Shown: positions 22,398-34,289 of the stretch, piece by piece
How positions within the stretch are numbered: the stretch's first letter is position 1
Layout of the letters: the number at the start of each line of letters is the position of its first letter
Notes under the pieces: model-generated
The model's database searches: none
What the model was told of the DNA's origin: nothing
What the model saw: the letters and a program-made list of their open reading frames with translations, nothing else
Position numbers and translations under genes: made by a program
Assembly (NCBI GenBank): GCA_036346255.1
Contig: CM070629.1
Location: 51,830,916-51,894,915, forward strand
Reading direction: 5' to 3'
Length of the DNA: 64,000 nucleotides
Source of the DNA: Ampelocalamus luodianensis
Lineage: Eukaryota; Streptophyta; Magnoliopsida; Poales; Poaceae

Positions 22398-22722
22398 CGT
22401 AAGCGATAGTGATTGCCCTGCAGAGTGCAAGGAACGAACCAAAGCCACGGTCAGCAAAGAGCTTATGCAAACTTGACCCCAGTATTCTTCCAAATTGGCT
22501 TTGCAATGACTCCTTTTATGATCTTTGCATATTCTGATGGTGGCCTCTCACTGTGCACACTTGTGAATGCACTTGAATAGCGATAAAATAGGAAATAAAC
22601 CTCATAAGCATAATGTATGTGTTGTGGACACCTTTGTTGGACAAACCTACCAGCACCGGCGATGTGCTACTAGATCCAACATGGAGGTCAAGGCTGCAGA
22701 TTGAGTCCCTCTTGGCAAGGGA
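22398..22722. other. Unrecognised low-copy-looking sequence
   Basis: On the minus strand, 22410-22560 can be read as RPPSEYAKIIKGVIAKPIW and further residues. I cannot assign a family. It may be a host exon relic that once joined the ABC1K fragment on the far side of the 5.3-kb element. Confidence 0.25.
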
Positions 22723-23014
22723 TGATAGCTACAGTAGGCAGAGTCCTTATCGGCAATAGTTATATATTCTATTATTAGACTAAGCTTTATTAGAAAAGTG
22801 TAATTCAGATATGGATAATTTATGTTTAGTAATTCTTGTTAGGAAGGGCACCTAATCTATAAAGGCAACCGAGTATGATTGAGAAAGGCAATAAAGATTT
22901 GATTAAGCTAACCCTAAGCCGATCAGAGCCTCATTGCTGTAAGGAACAAGTCCTTGTCTGCGTGAGGGCGATCTGAGCTCTATCTCCTTTGTCCACCAAA
23001 ACTAAGCCATATCA
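22723..23014 (+). repeat. 5' LTR of the host Gypsy element
   Basis: About 292 bp, TG...CA ends, followed within five bases by a tRNA-Met primer site. No partner LTR lies in the window, so the exact start is judged from the TG dinucleotide and the boundary of similarity to flanking unknown DNA. Confidence 0.65.
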
Positions 23015-23018
23015 TCTT

Positions 23019-23031
23019 TGGTATCAGAGCC
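23019..23031 (+). promoter_or_regulatory. Primer binding site of the host Gypsy element
   Basis: tggtatcagagcc, complementary to the 3' end of initiator Met tRNA, four bases after the LTR. Confidence 0.8.
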
Positions 23032-23057
23032 ATCTCTTCCGCCACCTTTTTTCACGG

Positions 23058-24158
23058 ATGATCAAGTGAAGAAGTAGTTAGATGAGATGCTCCAAATGCT
23101 GCAGGACCTCACCACGTCCAGGGAGGCCATGGACAGCAGGCTCATGGTGCTAGAGAAGGAGAACCCTGGCCGCGATGGAGCAGTCGGCGTCAAGAGGAAA
23201 ATTTCCCATGATAGATCGAGGGAGGATGAAGATGAACAAGCTTCACGAGGCCATGGAGCACCGCGATTCCACAAGCTATTTTTTCCAACTTATGATGGCA
23301 AGAAGATCTGTTATCATGGTTAAACCGCTGCAAGTTGTTTTTCCAAGGGCAACAGATGATGTGGCTCGCCTCATACCACATGACAAGGGCCACACAACAA
23401 TGGTACTATCGGCTAGAAAGAAACCAAGGTGTTCCATCGTGGCCACATTTTGTGGATCATGTTAACCTTTGGTTTGAACCCCCAATCTGGAGTAACACTT
23501 TGGGCAAGCTCATCCAACTTCGCCGTATTGGCATAGTAGGCAAATATCAGGAACAATTCTTGGCTCTCTCGTGTTAATGTGACACATGCCGAGAGGCAAC
23601 AAGTACAAATTTTTACTAATGGCTTGCGCAACCCTTTGCACACTGACGTGGAGCTACAAAACCCCACGACACTGGAAATTGCAATGAGTCTGGTGAGGGA
23701 ATATGAGAAGAGGCTAGAGATGGATGATGAGGGGGAGATACGACCGGTCGCTAAGCCGACAGGACCAAGCAAGCAAGCCAACACCAGCCACGACCCTCTC
23801 CTTGGCTTCAGTATGGCTCCCAGGGGTCCGCAAGTAGGTGCTGGTCCAACACTTGTAGCCCTAGCACCTCCAGCCACCAAGACGTTGAATTCAAAGTTCT
23901 GCCGGTTGACGATAGATGAGATGGTAGATCGTCGCCTCAAGGGACTATACTTCAATTGCCCTGTGAAGTTGTCCGGAGATCATGCTAGCAAGTGCTCCAT
24001 GAAGGGTATCTATTTGTTATAGCGGGACGACAGGGAGAATTTCGATAAATCTTCTGATGAAGATGTGGAAATATTTTTGCACACTCTCACTGGCATCCGC
24101 ATGGGAAAAACGATGCAGCTACAAGTTGACGTGCAAGATGAGAAGATGCGAGCCTTGG
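23058..24158 (+). pseudogene. Gypsy gag (broken)
   Basis: Frames give MLQMLQDLTTSREAMDSRL, KLFFPTYDGKK, WLASYHMTRATQQWYYRLER, VPSWPHFVDHVNLWF and GKYQEQFLALS: the retrotransposon gag domain of plant Gypsy elements. A zinc-knuckle-like remnant (FNCPVKLSGDHASKCSMKG) is near 23950. Several stops and frameshifts interrupt it, and the frame is cut at 24158 by the Copia-like insertion. Confidence 0.85.
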
Positions 24159-24919
24159 TGAAGGATCTAGACCCGCTATTATGTGTTAATGTAGTATTTT
24201 GGTGATTAATGACAAATCTATTTATGAGACTAACACTCTTATTGTTATACCATGATTAGTCTCAGCTTGGATATAAAAGAAAAAAATCCAAACAGGTATG
24301 CATTCATAATGACAAATCTATTTGTGAGACTAATACTTTTATTGATTACCTATTGTTTAGTCTCATTTGGATATAAAGGTGAAAAACACAAAATGTATGC
24401 ATTCTACTTTATATTTATATATATTGTTGCATTCCTCGGATCCAAAATATAGGATGAACTCCACCAAAAGTCTAACTTGAATATGTGCATATGTTCTTAA
24501 CACACATTTGTGTATGCACACATTTAGGGGGAGTTCACTCTATGTTTTGTGGTTTCATTAGTATTGATCTATATTCTCTTTCCACATATTTGAGATCTCT
24601 ACTTTGAAACATATCTTTGAGTATGTATAACTTGTAGTTCATATATACTTATATGAGTATATGAGACTTGTGTAGTTCATATACACTCTTTTGAGTATGT
24701 ACAACTTGTGTAGTTCGCATATACTCATACAAATATTTATTCAATTATTTGCTATTGTGATGGTTGTCATCAATTACCAAAAAGGGAAAGATTGAAGTAT
24801 CTTGACCCACCATTATGAGTTAATGGTATGTTGTGGTAATTAATGACAATCACATTGTGGGACTAACATTTTCCATGAGTTGGATAAATAGGTTATGTTC
24901 CATGACGATGAAGACTTTG

Positions 24920-25395
24920 GATGGCATCATGAGTTGATGGTCATCAAGTCAAGGTTCAAGAAAAGGAAGTTATCATGTGTTGATGATGTTCAAGAAGAGG
25001 AGATGATAATGAGTTGATCATCAAGTTAAAAGAAGACCCATCATGTGTTGATGGACATCAAGTGAAGAATGCATCATGTGTTGATGCATATGAAGACTCG
25101 GGATGAAGGATGTCATCATGTGTTGATGAGCATTAAGCCAAGATCCCGAAGTAAAGGAAATCATCATGTGTTGATGATCATCGAGTCAAGGACCCGGACT
25201 TGAAGTGAAGATGTGTGTCATCAAGCTTCAAGAAGATGCTCAAGGCAAAGGTATGACTAGCTAGGGCTAAGGATGTGTTCCTAGTCTTTTACCGGTCTTG
25301 GTGTTTGGTTGGAAGACCGGATTGCTAGTATAGGTTGCCGTACTATTAAGAGGGGTCTTGTCTAGTAGCTTGAGTCTCATCATGTGTTGATAGCT
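24920..25395 (+). repeat. Imperfect-palindrome array (catcatgtgttgatg)
   Basis: About six exact or near copies of catcatgtgttgatg, plus variants with 'gagttgat', spaced 30-55 bp. Each can fold as CATCA/TGATG with a short loop. The same array is in the 3' LTR at about 37780-38250. Confidence 0.8.
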
Positions 25396-28300
25396 CAATC
25401 TTGTTTGCTCTAGCTCACCGTGGCATGATGCTATTATTTGCAAATGTGTTTTGCAAATAGTTGAGGCTCATGTGTCTAATCCTTGTAGCATGTGACTATA
25501 CTTTGCAAATGTGTTTTGCAAATTGTTGAAGTCCATGTACCTACTCCTTGTGGCATGATATAAGTTTGCAAATGTGTTTTTCAAATTGTTGGGATTCATG
25601 TATTTTCCCTTGACATGGTCTAAGATTGCTTGTTGCTAATTATTTGGACTTAGACCATGATAGTGGCTCTTTGGAATTGTGCTTTTTGATTTTATAAAAT
25701 GTGTTTGATATCAAATCAAATAGGTGGGTTGTGTATCCCTCTGAATAAGCTTTCAATAGAGTCCAAGATCACTCAATTCCGACATCGGAGTCAAAAGTTA
25801 TGATCGTTTTTCCGAGTGTCGCCTGTGCTGAAATTCAGGTGCGGACTGACCGCAGTTGAAAGCCCGGACTAACCGCCCATATGCCTGCGGACTGACCGCC
25901 CTTGTAAGGCCGGTCAGCTTTTTCCAGAGAGCATATTTTTCGGTTTTCTACCTCCCGGAAGGCCCGGACTGACCGGGGGTCCGGTCAGACCGGACCTGTG
26001 AGGACCCCCGGTTATTGGAAATGTTACTAATTAAATTCATACTGTAGCACAATTATTAATGAAGGAACAGTACTGCCCCTTTATTAACAACCATGCTAAA
26101 GATATAAATTTAACAAGTGACAGATCCAGTAAACAGGATTCCCGGATATATATGATTCTCAATGGTTCCCAGGATCAACGACCATTGCATATATATCCTT
26201 TATCAACATTGCATCAAACACATACAAGTCATACATTGATATAATTAAACATAAGGTTACATCATTCTATTAGTACTACAATATTAAGTGACTTGGTCAC
26301 TTTAACAAAGATATCAATGGAAGCAAAATAAACGAAAATGTCCACCAATGGCCTCATCCACCGCAGCAATTGCGTGGAGGAAAGAAGTAGCGTTACTCGT
26401 TAGCGTCACACCGATCGGCGCTAACGGTGCTTCATAGAAAACCATCCTCACTGCAACAATAGGTGGTAGCACCTTGAGTACGGAAGGTACTCAGCAAGTC
26501 TTACACAAACTAATAAAAGAAAGTGTTTATTAGAGCCTAATCAACGGAGTAGAGTTGTTACATGCATAAGGTTGCAACAGGAAGGTATAAAGGTTCAAAT
26601 TTGCATAAAGCGATACATCTTAACCTACAAAGGCTAAATTTTGATAAAGCAATTTAATAAATCAAACTTTGCTTAAAACAGTAAGTAAATGACATAAGAG
26701 CAAACAGTACATTGCATGATTCCCTCATGCAAACCGAAAACAAACCGAAACCACATTTTGAAAATCAAAATTTCTATACAGGTGATATCAGTTCAAGTTA
26801 TCGTCCATGACCGTGGACACGGCTATTCAAACAGTTTATACCCTGCAGGGGTGTACATCTTTACCCACATGACTTAGTTAGCCCGTTGCCTTCGGATGCC
26901 TCCGAATGATGACACACTTCCTTTGGTATGCCGACCGGGGAAACTAAGATTTGGTATTTTTCAACAAGCCAACACTATTGAGTTGGACCCCCATGTGTGC
27001 ACTGATCCCACTAGTGTAGGCTATACCACCCACTAACCACGGGGCACACATGTTGTGTCAGTAATGCCGATCCAAACAATTTAAAACAAATAGGGCTCCC
27101 CACCCATAATAGAATGCTATCGGCACCATTAAGGTATCGTATATGCGACGAGACACATATACGCCCTCACCCTCCTAAGAACATCTGATACTGACATACA
27201 AAGCTCACATGGCATAAAACGCAGTCCTCAGACCAAAGCATCTATGCCATACAAGGCCAATACACATATCCTTACTCTCCTGTTTCCAACTCAATAGTCT
27301 CAACATTTTACTTAACCAAACAGCGCCCATACACTGCATGTGGAAGTACGTGGGGACTTGAACTGAATAGTCAGAGTTCGGTCCTTAATTAACCCGGACA
27401 AGTCCACCACAAAACCCAATCTCGTGCACAAAAGCACCATCACTAGCTTCCTCTTGTCCAGATCAATTTGAATTTCAAATACAAGACTGATTTAAAGAAA
27501 CTGGACAAAGAGTTTAAAATAACAAGAGTTCAGTTGTGATTCCCATGTTTGACAAGATATGCTTGTCAAACTCTAAAATCTCTAGACTGCATGTCTAAGC
27601 CAAAACTAAAAATATAAGTTATAATATACAGTACTGAGCTAGGGTTAAGTGTATGATCATAATCAAAGTAATCCACAATGTCACTCAGGTCATAGCTAAC
27701 TAATACAATCCATTTTGATATTTTCAGAAAAATAGCATGCACAGATATCTCTGAATTTGGAAAAACTATTGTATAAAATTTTTGGATCAATATGGTGCAA
27801 AGAGGATGCTTGCCTTGATAGTAATAGACTTCGGTTGCAGGCTCAGGTTGTTCAGAAGTATAATCAAAAGCTTCAGTAGAACCAGCTTCTAAAAGAAGCA
27901 ATAAAATCCAATAAATACCAACTAACAATAAGTTCAAAAATGAAAGAAATATGCATGATCAATCTGGTAATGCATGATTACAGTATGCTCAAGCCATAAC
28001 TACCCATAATAATGATAATAACCCATTATATAGCTCACTGTTTTCAAAAGACAGAAATTAGATTTTAGTGCAAAGTTCCAGTTTTCAGATTTGAAAAGAG
28101 CTGAAAACAGGACAGATTGCAATTTTCGGAAATAGAAGTATAGATCATGCAAAAGTTCATAAATGAAACTTAGCATGATCCTTTAGGGTAATTAACATCC
28201 CAAACCAATCTTAGTCTAACCCTAACTAGTTAGATCACATTAACTAAGAAGGAATTCATTTTTGTCGGTTAAGCCGACAAAAAGAAACAGAGACAAATCT

Positions 28301-28780
28301 CAGCTAGGAGTTAAAATAGATGATGACAAGAATTGAAAGATCAACTTGTCATGCTGCTAGGGTTTAGTCAAAACCTAAATAAGATGATAAGCTGACAGGA
28401 ATAACCCTAGGTCTTGAAAATATCATGAAAAACCGAAAAGGCATAATATCAACTTTTCAGTTTAAAACAAGTTGAAGCTACTGATGCTTAAAAGAATGAT
28501 TCACAGGAGCTCTTAAGGTTCTTAAGATGCTCAAGATGTTGAAACTAGGGTTTTATCTTACCAGAGGAAGGAAGACACCCAAGTTTCTAAAATCTGGATG
28601 TTGATCAACAGAGAGATGGACGATGGTTCAACCTACAAAAGATGTCAAATCTTTAATGTAAGGTGGAACCAGTGCTTAAAGTGGATAAGCAATGAACAAG
28701 AAGCAAGAAACTCCACTGGACAGAAATGGAGAAAGTGAGCTTTAGTGGTCAACAATGGCTGCAGTTCAAAAAGCTAGGGT

Positions 28781-28790
28781 TTATATATAG
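28781..28790 (-). promoter_or_regulatory. TATA-like box of the nested minus-strand LTR
   Basis: Reverse strand reads ctatatataa followed by accctagc. The position inside an LTR fits a core promoter; activity is unknown. Confidence 0.4.
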
Positions 28791-28999
28791 ATGTTGAGCT
28801 ACAGAGCAAATGGGAAAAGTCTAGAGCTTGATGAGGTGTCCATTTAGGGCTAATTATCCCAAAAATTAGTTGCAAAACTTTGGGATAAATCCTCTCCTCT
28901 GTTCACAGAGAGATCTGCGCGCTGAGAGAGAGAGGGAAGAAGATAAGAGCCAACTGACATGTGGGCCCCTTTGTCATCCTCAGCCGCACGCTCCTCAGA

Positions 29000-29870
29000 A
29001 AGCTCAAACAAATATCAGCCGTCCGATTGGAAATGGGCGGCTACGATAAATAGAGAGATTAAATGATTTGAATCGGTACCATTTAATATGGACCGCACGA
29101 TCTAGATCGACCGATCAAGATCTAACATACAATCCCGAAGGACTGCGGAACTCCACTTTCAAAGATAGACGTTGGATCAAGATCCAACGATCAATTAAAA
29201 GATATACACGTCACTCTTTTTAGATGCGATGGCTCAGTACCGTTGGATTTAATTTCTACGGCCAGGATGTAAAATGGAACCGGATGGTCCGATTGCATAC
29301 ACCCATGTGGTCCGCACGATTAAAATCCAACGATCCACCTATTTTGGGCTTTAAAGGCCCACGGTCAAAAAGGAGTGCCGTAGGATTGAAATCCAAAGGC
29401 CCACAATAACGCGCGCCTCTGATTTCAAATTGAAATAAGCGATACCGCTAGATCAAGGATGGACGGCCACGATTGTGCGGGGATCCGGAGTCGTCCGAAT
29501 GCATACACTAATCTGGGCCATACGATGAAGATCCAACGGTCCAGAGGAGTGCGGGCTTTAATAACATGCGAGAAAAGGAAAAGCCGTAGGATTTGAATCT
29601 AACGGCTGAGATAAAAGCGCGCCTTTAGGTTTAAAACGAAAAGGAGTGCGCTGTTGGATCAAGAACGAACGGTGGAGATCAAACATGGATCCGGAGTTGT
29701 CCGATTGCACACAACGATCACGCCCGTGGGATCAAGATCCAACGGCGGAGATTTAAGTGGACATGTGGACAGCTCGCGGGGTGTTATTGCTTCGCCCGTT
29801 CGATTGAAGATCGACGGCTCATGTCAATCGTGGAGTTCGGGCTCGCGCTCGAACGTGACCAAGCCAGACA
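29000..29870. repeat. Dispersed ATCCAACGG half-palindromes
   Basis: About ten to twelve degenerate copies of GTTGGATC-AA-GATCCAACG or its halves, for example near 29172, 29315, 29377, 29525, 29588, 29652, 29728 and 29803. Confidence 0.7.
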
Positions 29871-30583
29871 AATTTGATTGGGTTGGACCGAGACACATGA
29901 GACCGGGTTGCTACAGTATTAGGGCTAGGTTTGGACCGGTTTGGTTGACCAAACCTTATTCAAACATTTAAAAGGTTTGACTGGGACTTTAAAAATAGCA
30001 AGTAAATTTATAAATTCATGAAATTTTTACTGTAAGCTACTGGGATGATATATTTCCCAGATAGATTTTATAAACCGCATGATCACTTTATTAAAATGCA
30101 TGAATATTTATTTTAGCCCGAAATATTCATTTAAAGACAATCAATTTTTTTCTTTAAGTCCAAATAATTTCTAAAAATGCAACAAAAATATTTTTAGCCA
30201 AGATAATTTATCTAGGCTTTAATAAAAATACTCCCCAGTCATAATACAAGTTTTATCTTGTATCCTTTTAAGACTTTGAATAGTTCTTTAGGATATTGAC
30301 TAAAAAGGAAGGTTTTAATTTGTAGCATGCTGCCCAAAGTGTAAATATGAACAGTAATTCTATGAACAGCACCTCATTACTGTTCATAAAGCATTTTATT
30401 ACTGTTTATAAGCTTGGGGCTGTTACAGGACCCTGTGAGGGAGGACTGACCGGGAATTGTCTCTAACGGCTATTTTTATAGCCGTTGCAATCAGAGACCG
30501 GATGGCCAGGCCTGTGCTGTGGTGACCGAGGTTTCCACGATTTTCAGTGATTCTCTTCCAACGGCTAGTTTTTGTGTGTGGGC

Positions 30584-30590
30584 TATAAAA
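30584..30590 (+). promoter_or_regulatory. TATA-like box, 5' LTR of the gag-only element
   Basis: ggctataaaactcacc; the 3' LTR has ctataaatactcacc at 38985. Located ~800 bp before the LTR end, a plausible transcription start region. Confidence 0.5.
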
Positions 30591-31384
30591 CTCACCTTGG
30601 CCGGTTGGGGTAACTCTTGTCATCCTATTTCATTCTCTTGAGCTAGTGTGAGCTTCTCCTCTCAATTGTGCATGTGTTGCACCTTGTGAGCAAAAGGAGA
30701 GGGTCTAGTTGCATGTGTTGCAACTAGAATTGGGTTGAGCATCCAATTGTGCATGTGTTGCACTTGGTGAGAGTCAAGCAAGGGGCTTGGTTTATTACTC
30801 TTGGTGTTTGCCGACACCTAGACGGCGTGGAGGCGTCGTGCGTTGGTGATCTTCTCAAAGAAGGCTTGTGAGAAGACCCGAGCGGTTTGTGAGTGGCTTG
30901 GTGCTCGCCATCTCCGGAGTGGAGTAAGAGCAACCCTAGTGGAGCGAGGTGTTGATACCTCGGAGGAAGGCTTAATTTGTGGAGCCGGCCCAATTGGTTT
31001 GGGTTTCCCTCAACGTGGATTATGGGAGACCGGCAAGTCTCCGACCACCACGGTAAAACATCATTGTGTCCCGTGTGCTTCTTGTGATTAGCTTTCATAT
31101 GCTTTACTTTGTGTGATTTACATTCATTATATAATTGCTTATTCATTTGTATGATTGCTATCTTGTATGTGCTTGATTAATCATATCATTAGTTGATAGC
31201 TTACAAGTCTTTGCTAAATTGCTCTATTTATTATTGACTTGTATTGTTGGTGCACTTAGTGAACTTAGTTGATTTAGGCTAAACCGAATTGATATTAAGC
31301 TTCCGCATTAGAAATCGGTTTTAGCTCATAAAGTTTTAAAACACCTATTCACCCCCCTCTAGTCGGCCTCCTCGATCTTACAAG

Positions 31385-31396
31385 TGGTATGAGAGC
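31385..31396 (+). promoter_or_regulatory. Primer binding site of the gag-only element
   Basis: tggtatgagagc, two bases after the LTR; one base differs from the usual tggtatcagagc. Followed by the gag leader. Confidence 0.75.
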
Positions 31397-31439
31397 TTGG
31401 TCTCTCATTAATTAGACTTAACCGTCTAGAGAGTAAAGG

Positions 31440-32990
31440 ATGGCTACTAGAGATTTTGTGCACCTAGGTGAAGCACCACAATTTAATGGCACAAATTATG
31501 CTAATTGGAAAATCCGCATATCATGCTATTTTAAGGCCATGGGCCTAAATATATGGCAGACAGTAGATGTTGGCTTTTCTCCTCCATTGGATAGTATTGA
31601 TCCAACAATTGAGGAAGAGAAATGCTTACATCTCGACGCTCAAGCAATTAACGCTTTATTTAGTGCTTTGAGTGTAAATGTGTTCAATGAAGTATGCGAT
31701 CTCAAGAATGCTCATGAGATGTGGACACAATTACAATGCCATTATGAAATGTCCACTTCCACAAGTGATGATTGCATACAAGAATGGATGTCGGGAGAAG
31801 AATGCTCAACTTCTAGCTCCGACGATGATGAGACATCAACTCCATCCACTTCGCCTCATTGCTTTATGGCTAAAGGTAAGAATGAGGTAAATAATTATGA
31901 GCCTTCATATGATGAACTGATGGAGATGCTAGAAGAATTAAATGAATATATTGGAAAAGAAAAGAAGAGATTCAAGGTTTTAGAGAAAGAGCATATCTCT
32001 CTTCAAAATAATTATGATGTGCTAAAAGATGAACATGAAACTCTTCTTCTAAATGAGCTTAAAAAGTCTAATGTGGATATCGGAATTACATGTAATTTAA
32101 TAGATGATTTGCCATGCACAGCTCCTATTTCTTGCAATTCATCTAAAGTCAATATATCCACTTCATGTGATGATTTAATTGATATGGCTTGTTGCTCTAG
32201 TGAAAATATTTCTATTTCCTATATGTCTTGTGAGACTAACCTTGTAGAGGAAAACAAAAAGCTCAAGGCCCAAGTCTCAAATTTGAGAAATAACTTGGAT
32301 AGAAGCTACAAGGGAAAATCCACTCTTGATGATATCTTGAGCAAGCAACAAAGATCAAATGACAAGAGTGGAATTGGTTTCACTCCCATGAAGAAAAGGG
32401 AGAATAGCAAGACAAGACACAATGAAAGATACACGAAGAATGTCAAGTGCTTTGATTGTCATCAAAAGGGCCACCTCTCCTCCATATGCCCTAACAAGGA
32501 AGATTACAAGAGAGGACTTGGCTTCATTGCCAAGAAGAAGGTGAAGAGCATCCCAAAGCAAAAAGGAAAGAAATACTCGAATATCAAATGCTTTGGATGT
32601 TTTGAGAAGGGTCACATCGCCTCCGAGTGCCCTAACAAAAATGGTCACATTGCCTCGATGTGCCCAAATCAAAAGGATGTCAAGCCAAGACATTCAATGA
32701 AGAGGCAAGCCGACAATAAGCAAGAAAAGAAGACATCAAAGGGAAGCAAATGCCCTACTTGCTACAATTGCCGGGAAAAAGGATATTTTAGTAAGGAATG
32801 TCCGAAAGGTATCACTCCTAAGACGATTATTTATAATAATGATTATTTGCTTAGGAAGGATAGAAATGGCAATGTATTTGCTAGGAATGTCAGTTTACAT
32901 AGAACAAATGCTAGGGTCATTTGGGTGCCCAAATCCATTGTGACTAACATTCATGGACCCAACCAAGTATTGGGTACCAAATGTGCTTAA
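31440..32990 (+). CDS. Intact Copia-type Gag protein, 516 aa
   Basis: Starts at the first ATG after the primer site. Residues 14-26 (FNGTNYANWKIRI) and about 60-105 match the Copia gag (DUF4219/UBN2) fold. A short acidic Ser-rich linker is at 117-140 and a likely coiled coil at about 155-205, with another near 268-290. CCHC knuckles: C337-C340-H345-C350 and C384-C387-H392-C397. A half copy (NGHIASMC, 401-408) lacks the first two cysteines. A third knuckle, C441-C444-Y449-C454, has Tyr for His. The end (RVIWVPKSIVTN) is the usual junction to protease in Copia polyproteins, but a stop follows and no pol exists. The intact frame suggests recent selection or youth; particle formation is inferred from family knowledge. 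Confidence 0.9.
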   Translation: MATRDFVHLGEAPQFNGTNYANWKIRISCYFKAMGLNIWQTVDVGFSPPLDSIDPTIEEEKCLHLDAQAINALFSALSVNVFNEVCDLKNAHEMWTQLQCHYEMSTSTSDDCIQEWMSGEECSTSSSDDDETSTPSTSPHCFMAKGKNEVNNYEPSYDELMEMLEELNEYIGKEKKRFKVLEKEHISLQNNYDVLKDEHETLLLNELKKSNVDIGITCNLIDDLPCTAPISCNSSKVNISTSCDDLIDMACCSSENISISYMSCETNLVEENKKLKAQVSNLRNNLDRSYKGKSTLDDILSKQQRSNDKSGIGFTPMKKRENSKTRHNERYTKNVKCFDCHQKGHLSSICPNKEDYKRGLGFIAKKKVKSIPKQKGKKYSNIKCFGCFEKGHIASECPNKNGHIASMCPNQKDVKPRHSMKRQADNKQEKKTSKGSKCPTCYNCREKGYFSKECPKGITPKTIIYNNDYLLRKDRNGNVFARNVSLHRTNARVIWVPKSIVTNIHGPNQVLGTKCA

Positions 32991-34289
32991 AATATTTAAT
33001 AGGTACTTGGAGATGTATTGGAGGTTTGGCTTATTTATGAAGAGGTGGATTCCACCATATGTCTATTTGGAGCCAAGCTTGAGGATAATCAATTCACATC
33101 ATGAGCCAATGCTATCTCGGTAACAAGTACTTACATTGAAGTATCTAGCCCTTTATGCCTTGTGTAGGTTGCATTCATGAAAATCTTATAAAAAGGGTTG
33201 TTCTTGCTCTTGGGCTATATCTTTTTTATTCAAATCTTGAGCAAGATGGTTGTGGCACATTAAGGGGGAGTGCTAAGTCATTCACATGTATATCACATCC
33301 CTAAGTGTGCCCAAATTAATTAAGTGCTAGTAATATTTTTCAAAATGAGCCATTTAGCCAAAAAGTCAAAATTTTGAAATTATTAGTATATCCTTTGGAA
33401 AATTAGTTGCAAAATGTATACAAATGCATTTCAAAGGTTTACCAAATCTTTTGGCTAAAGAAAAACCTATTTTAAATGAAAAACAGTTTCTACTCAAAAT
33501 CCTAGATCTTAGTATCTTATTTTTGACCTAAACTAGACTCTTGAGTAAAATCTATTCCAAAAGGATTTTGGCAATTGTCCCAAAAGGAAAATCCCAGAGT
33601 TGGCTATTCTAAACATTTTTGGTATTCAAATGATTTCCGAAAGACCAACCTAGAAAAAGTTATTTGATTTCGAAACTCATCCAAAATAATAGTTTGACCA
33701 TAAAGGTCACCTTCTAGCACTTAAGTGAGTTTAGCCATTTGAGCCTAAATTATTCACATGAATAGGTCCATGATGGTATTTATGACTCATACATGCAATT
33801 GGATACTATAGATTTCATTAAATGCTCAATTTGGCTCTTTTTGTGAAAAGTCTCGAAAATATGTTTTCATTTGCAAAATCAAAAGCTTAATTCATAAAAA
33901 CTATTTGAAAGTTGGATTTCTAAAGGCTAGATAAATTGGAAATGCTCCAAATATATTTATTTAGATGTTTGTGTGAAAATTTGGAGCAATGTACAACAAT
34001 TCAATCTTTTCTCCAAAAATTTCAGAATTGAAACTGTCTGTTATAGGTCTGCCGCGGTCTGATCAGCCGTTATTCAAAATGTCGACCGCCTCTGTCTCGC
34101 CGATCGACCGGACACAGAGAATTTGGCTGTTTTGTCCAAACTTGTCTATTTCTCATTCTTTGCAGCCACTCCCTTTGCTCCCTTTGGTCAAATTGATCCT
34201 TGCTATCTTTGCAAGCTACCCTAATATACTTTATTGACTCCATATGCCATTTTGAACTCATTGTGATATATTTATCATTCAAATGTTAT

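Larger units (their letters stand above)
25997..30427 (-). mobile_element. Nested solo LTR, 4.4 kb, minus orientation
   Basis: Starts tgtgaggacccccggtta, ends gcttggggctgttaca. Target duplication ggacc at 25992-25996 and 30428-30432. Read in reverse it starts TGTAACAGCCCC like the other LTRs here. It contains the reversed CTGCAGAG-type box (26812-26870, here ccctgcaggggtgtac), a hairpin at 26476-26492, a reversed TATA-like box near 28781 and a field of ATCCAACGG motifs (29000-29870). No internal region, primer site or coding sequence was seen. Confidence 0.88.
24159..31382 (+). repeat. 5' LTR of the gag-only element, with a nested solo LTR
   Basis: Interrupted at 25997-30427. Holds 'catcatgtgttgatg' repeats (24920-25395), GGTCAGTCCG repeats (25840-25995 and 30435-30540) and a TATA-like box at 30584. 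Confidence 0.9.

Noticed and set aside
23019..23031. tRNA gene at the primer-site words tggtatcagagc
   Set aside because: Only the short complement of the tRNA 3' end is present; no tRNA fold around any of the sites.
24252..24452. 66-codon ORF, repeated at 37109-37309
   Set aside because: It is duplicated only because it lies in the two LTRs; hydrophobic, no family, and no start context worth noting.
30724..31146. 140-codon antisense ORF, repeated at 39129-39551
   Set aside because: Again a pair created by the two LTRs; no domain recognised.
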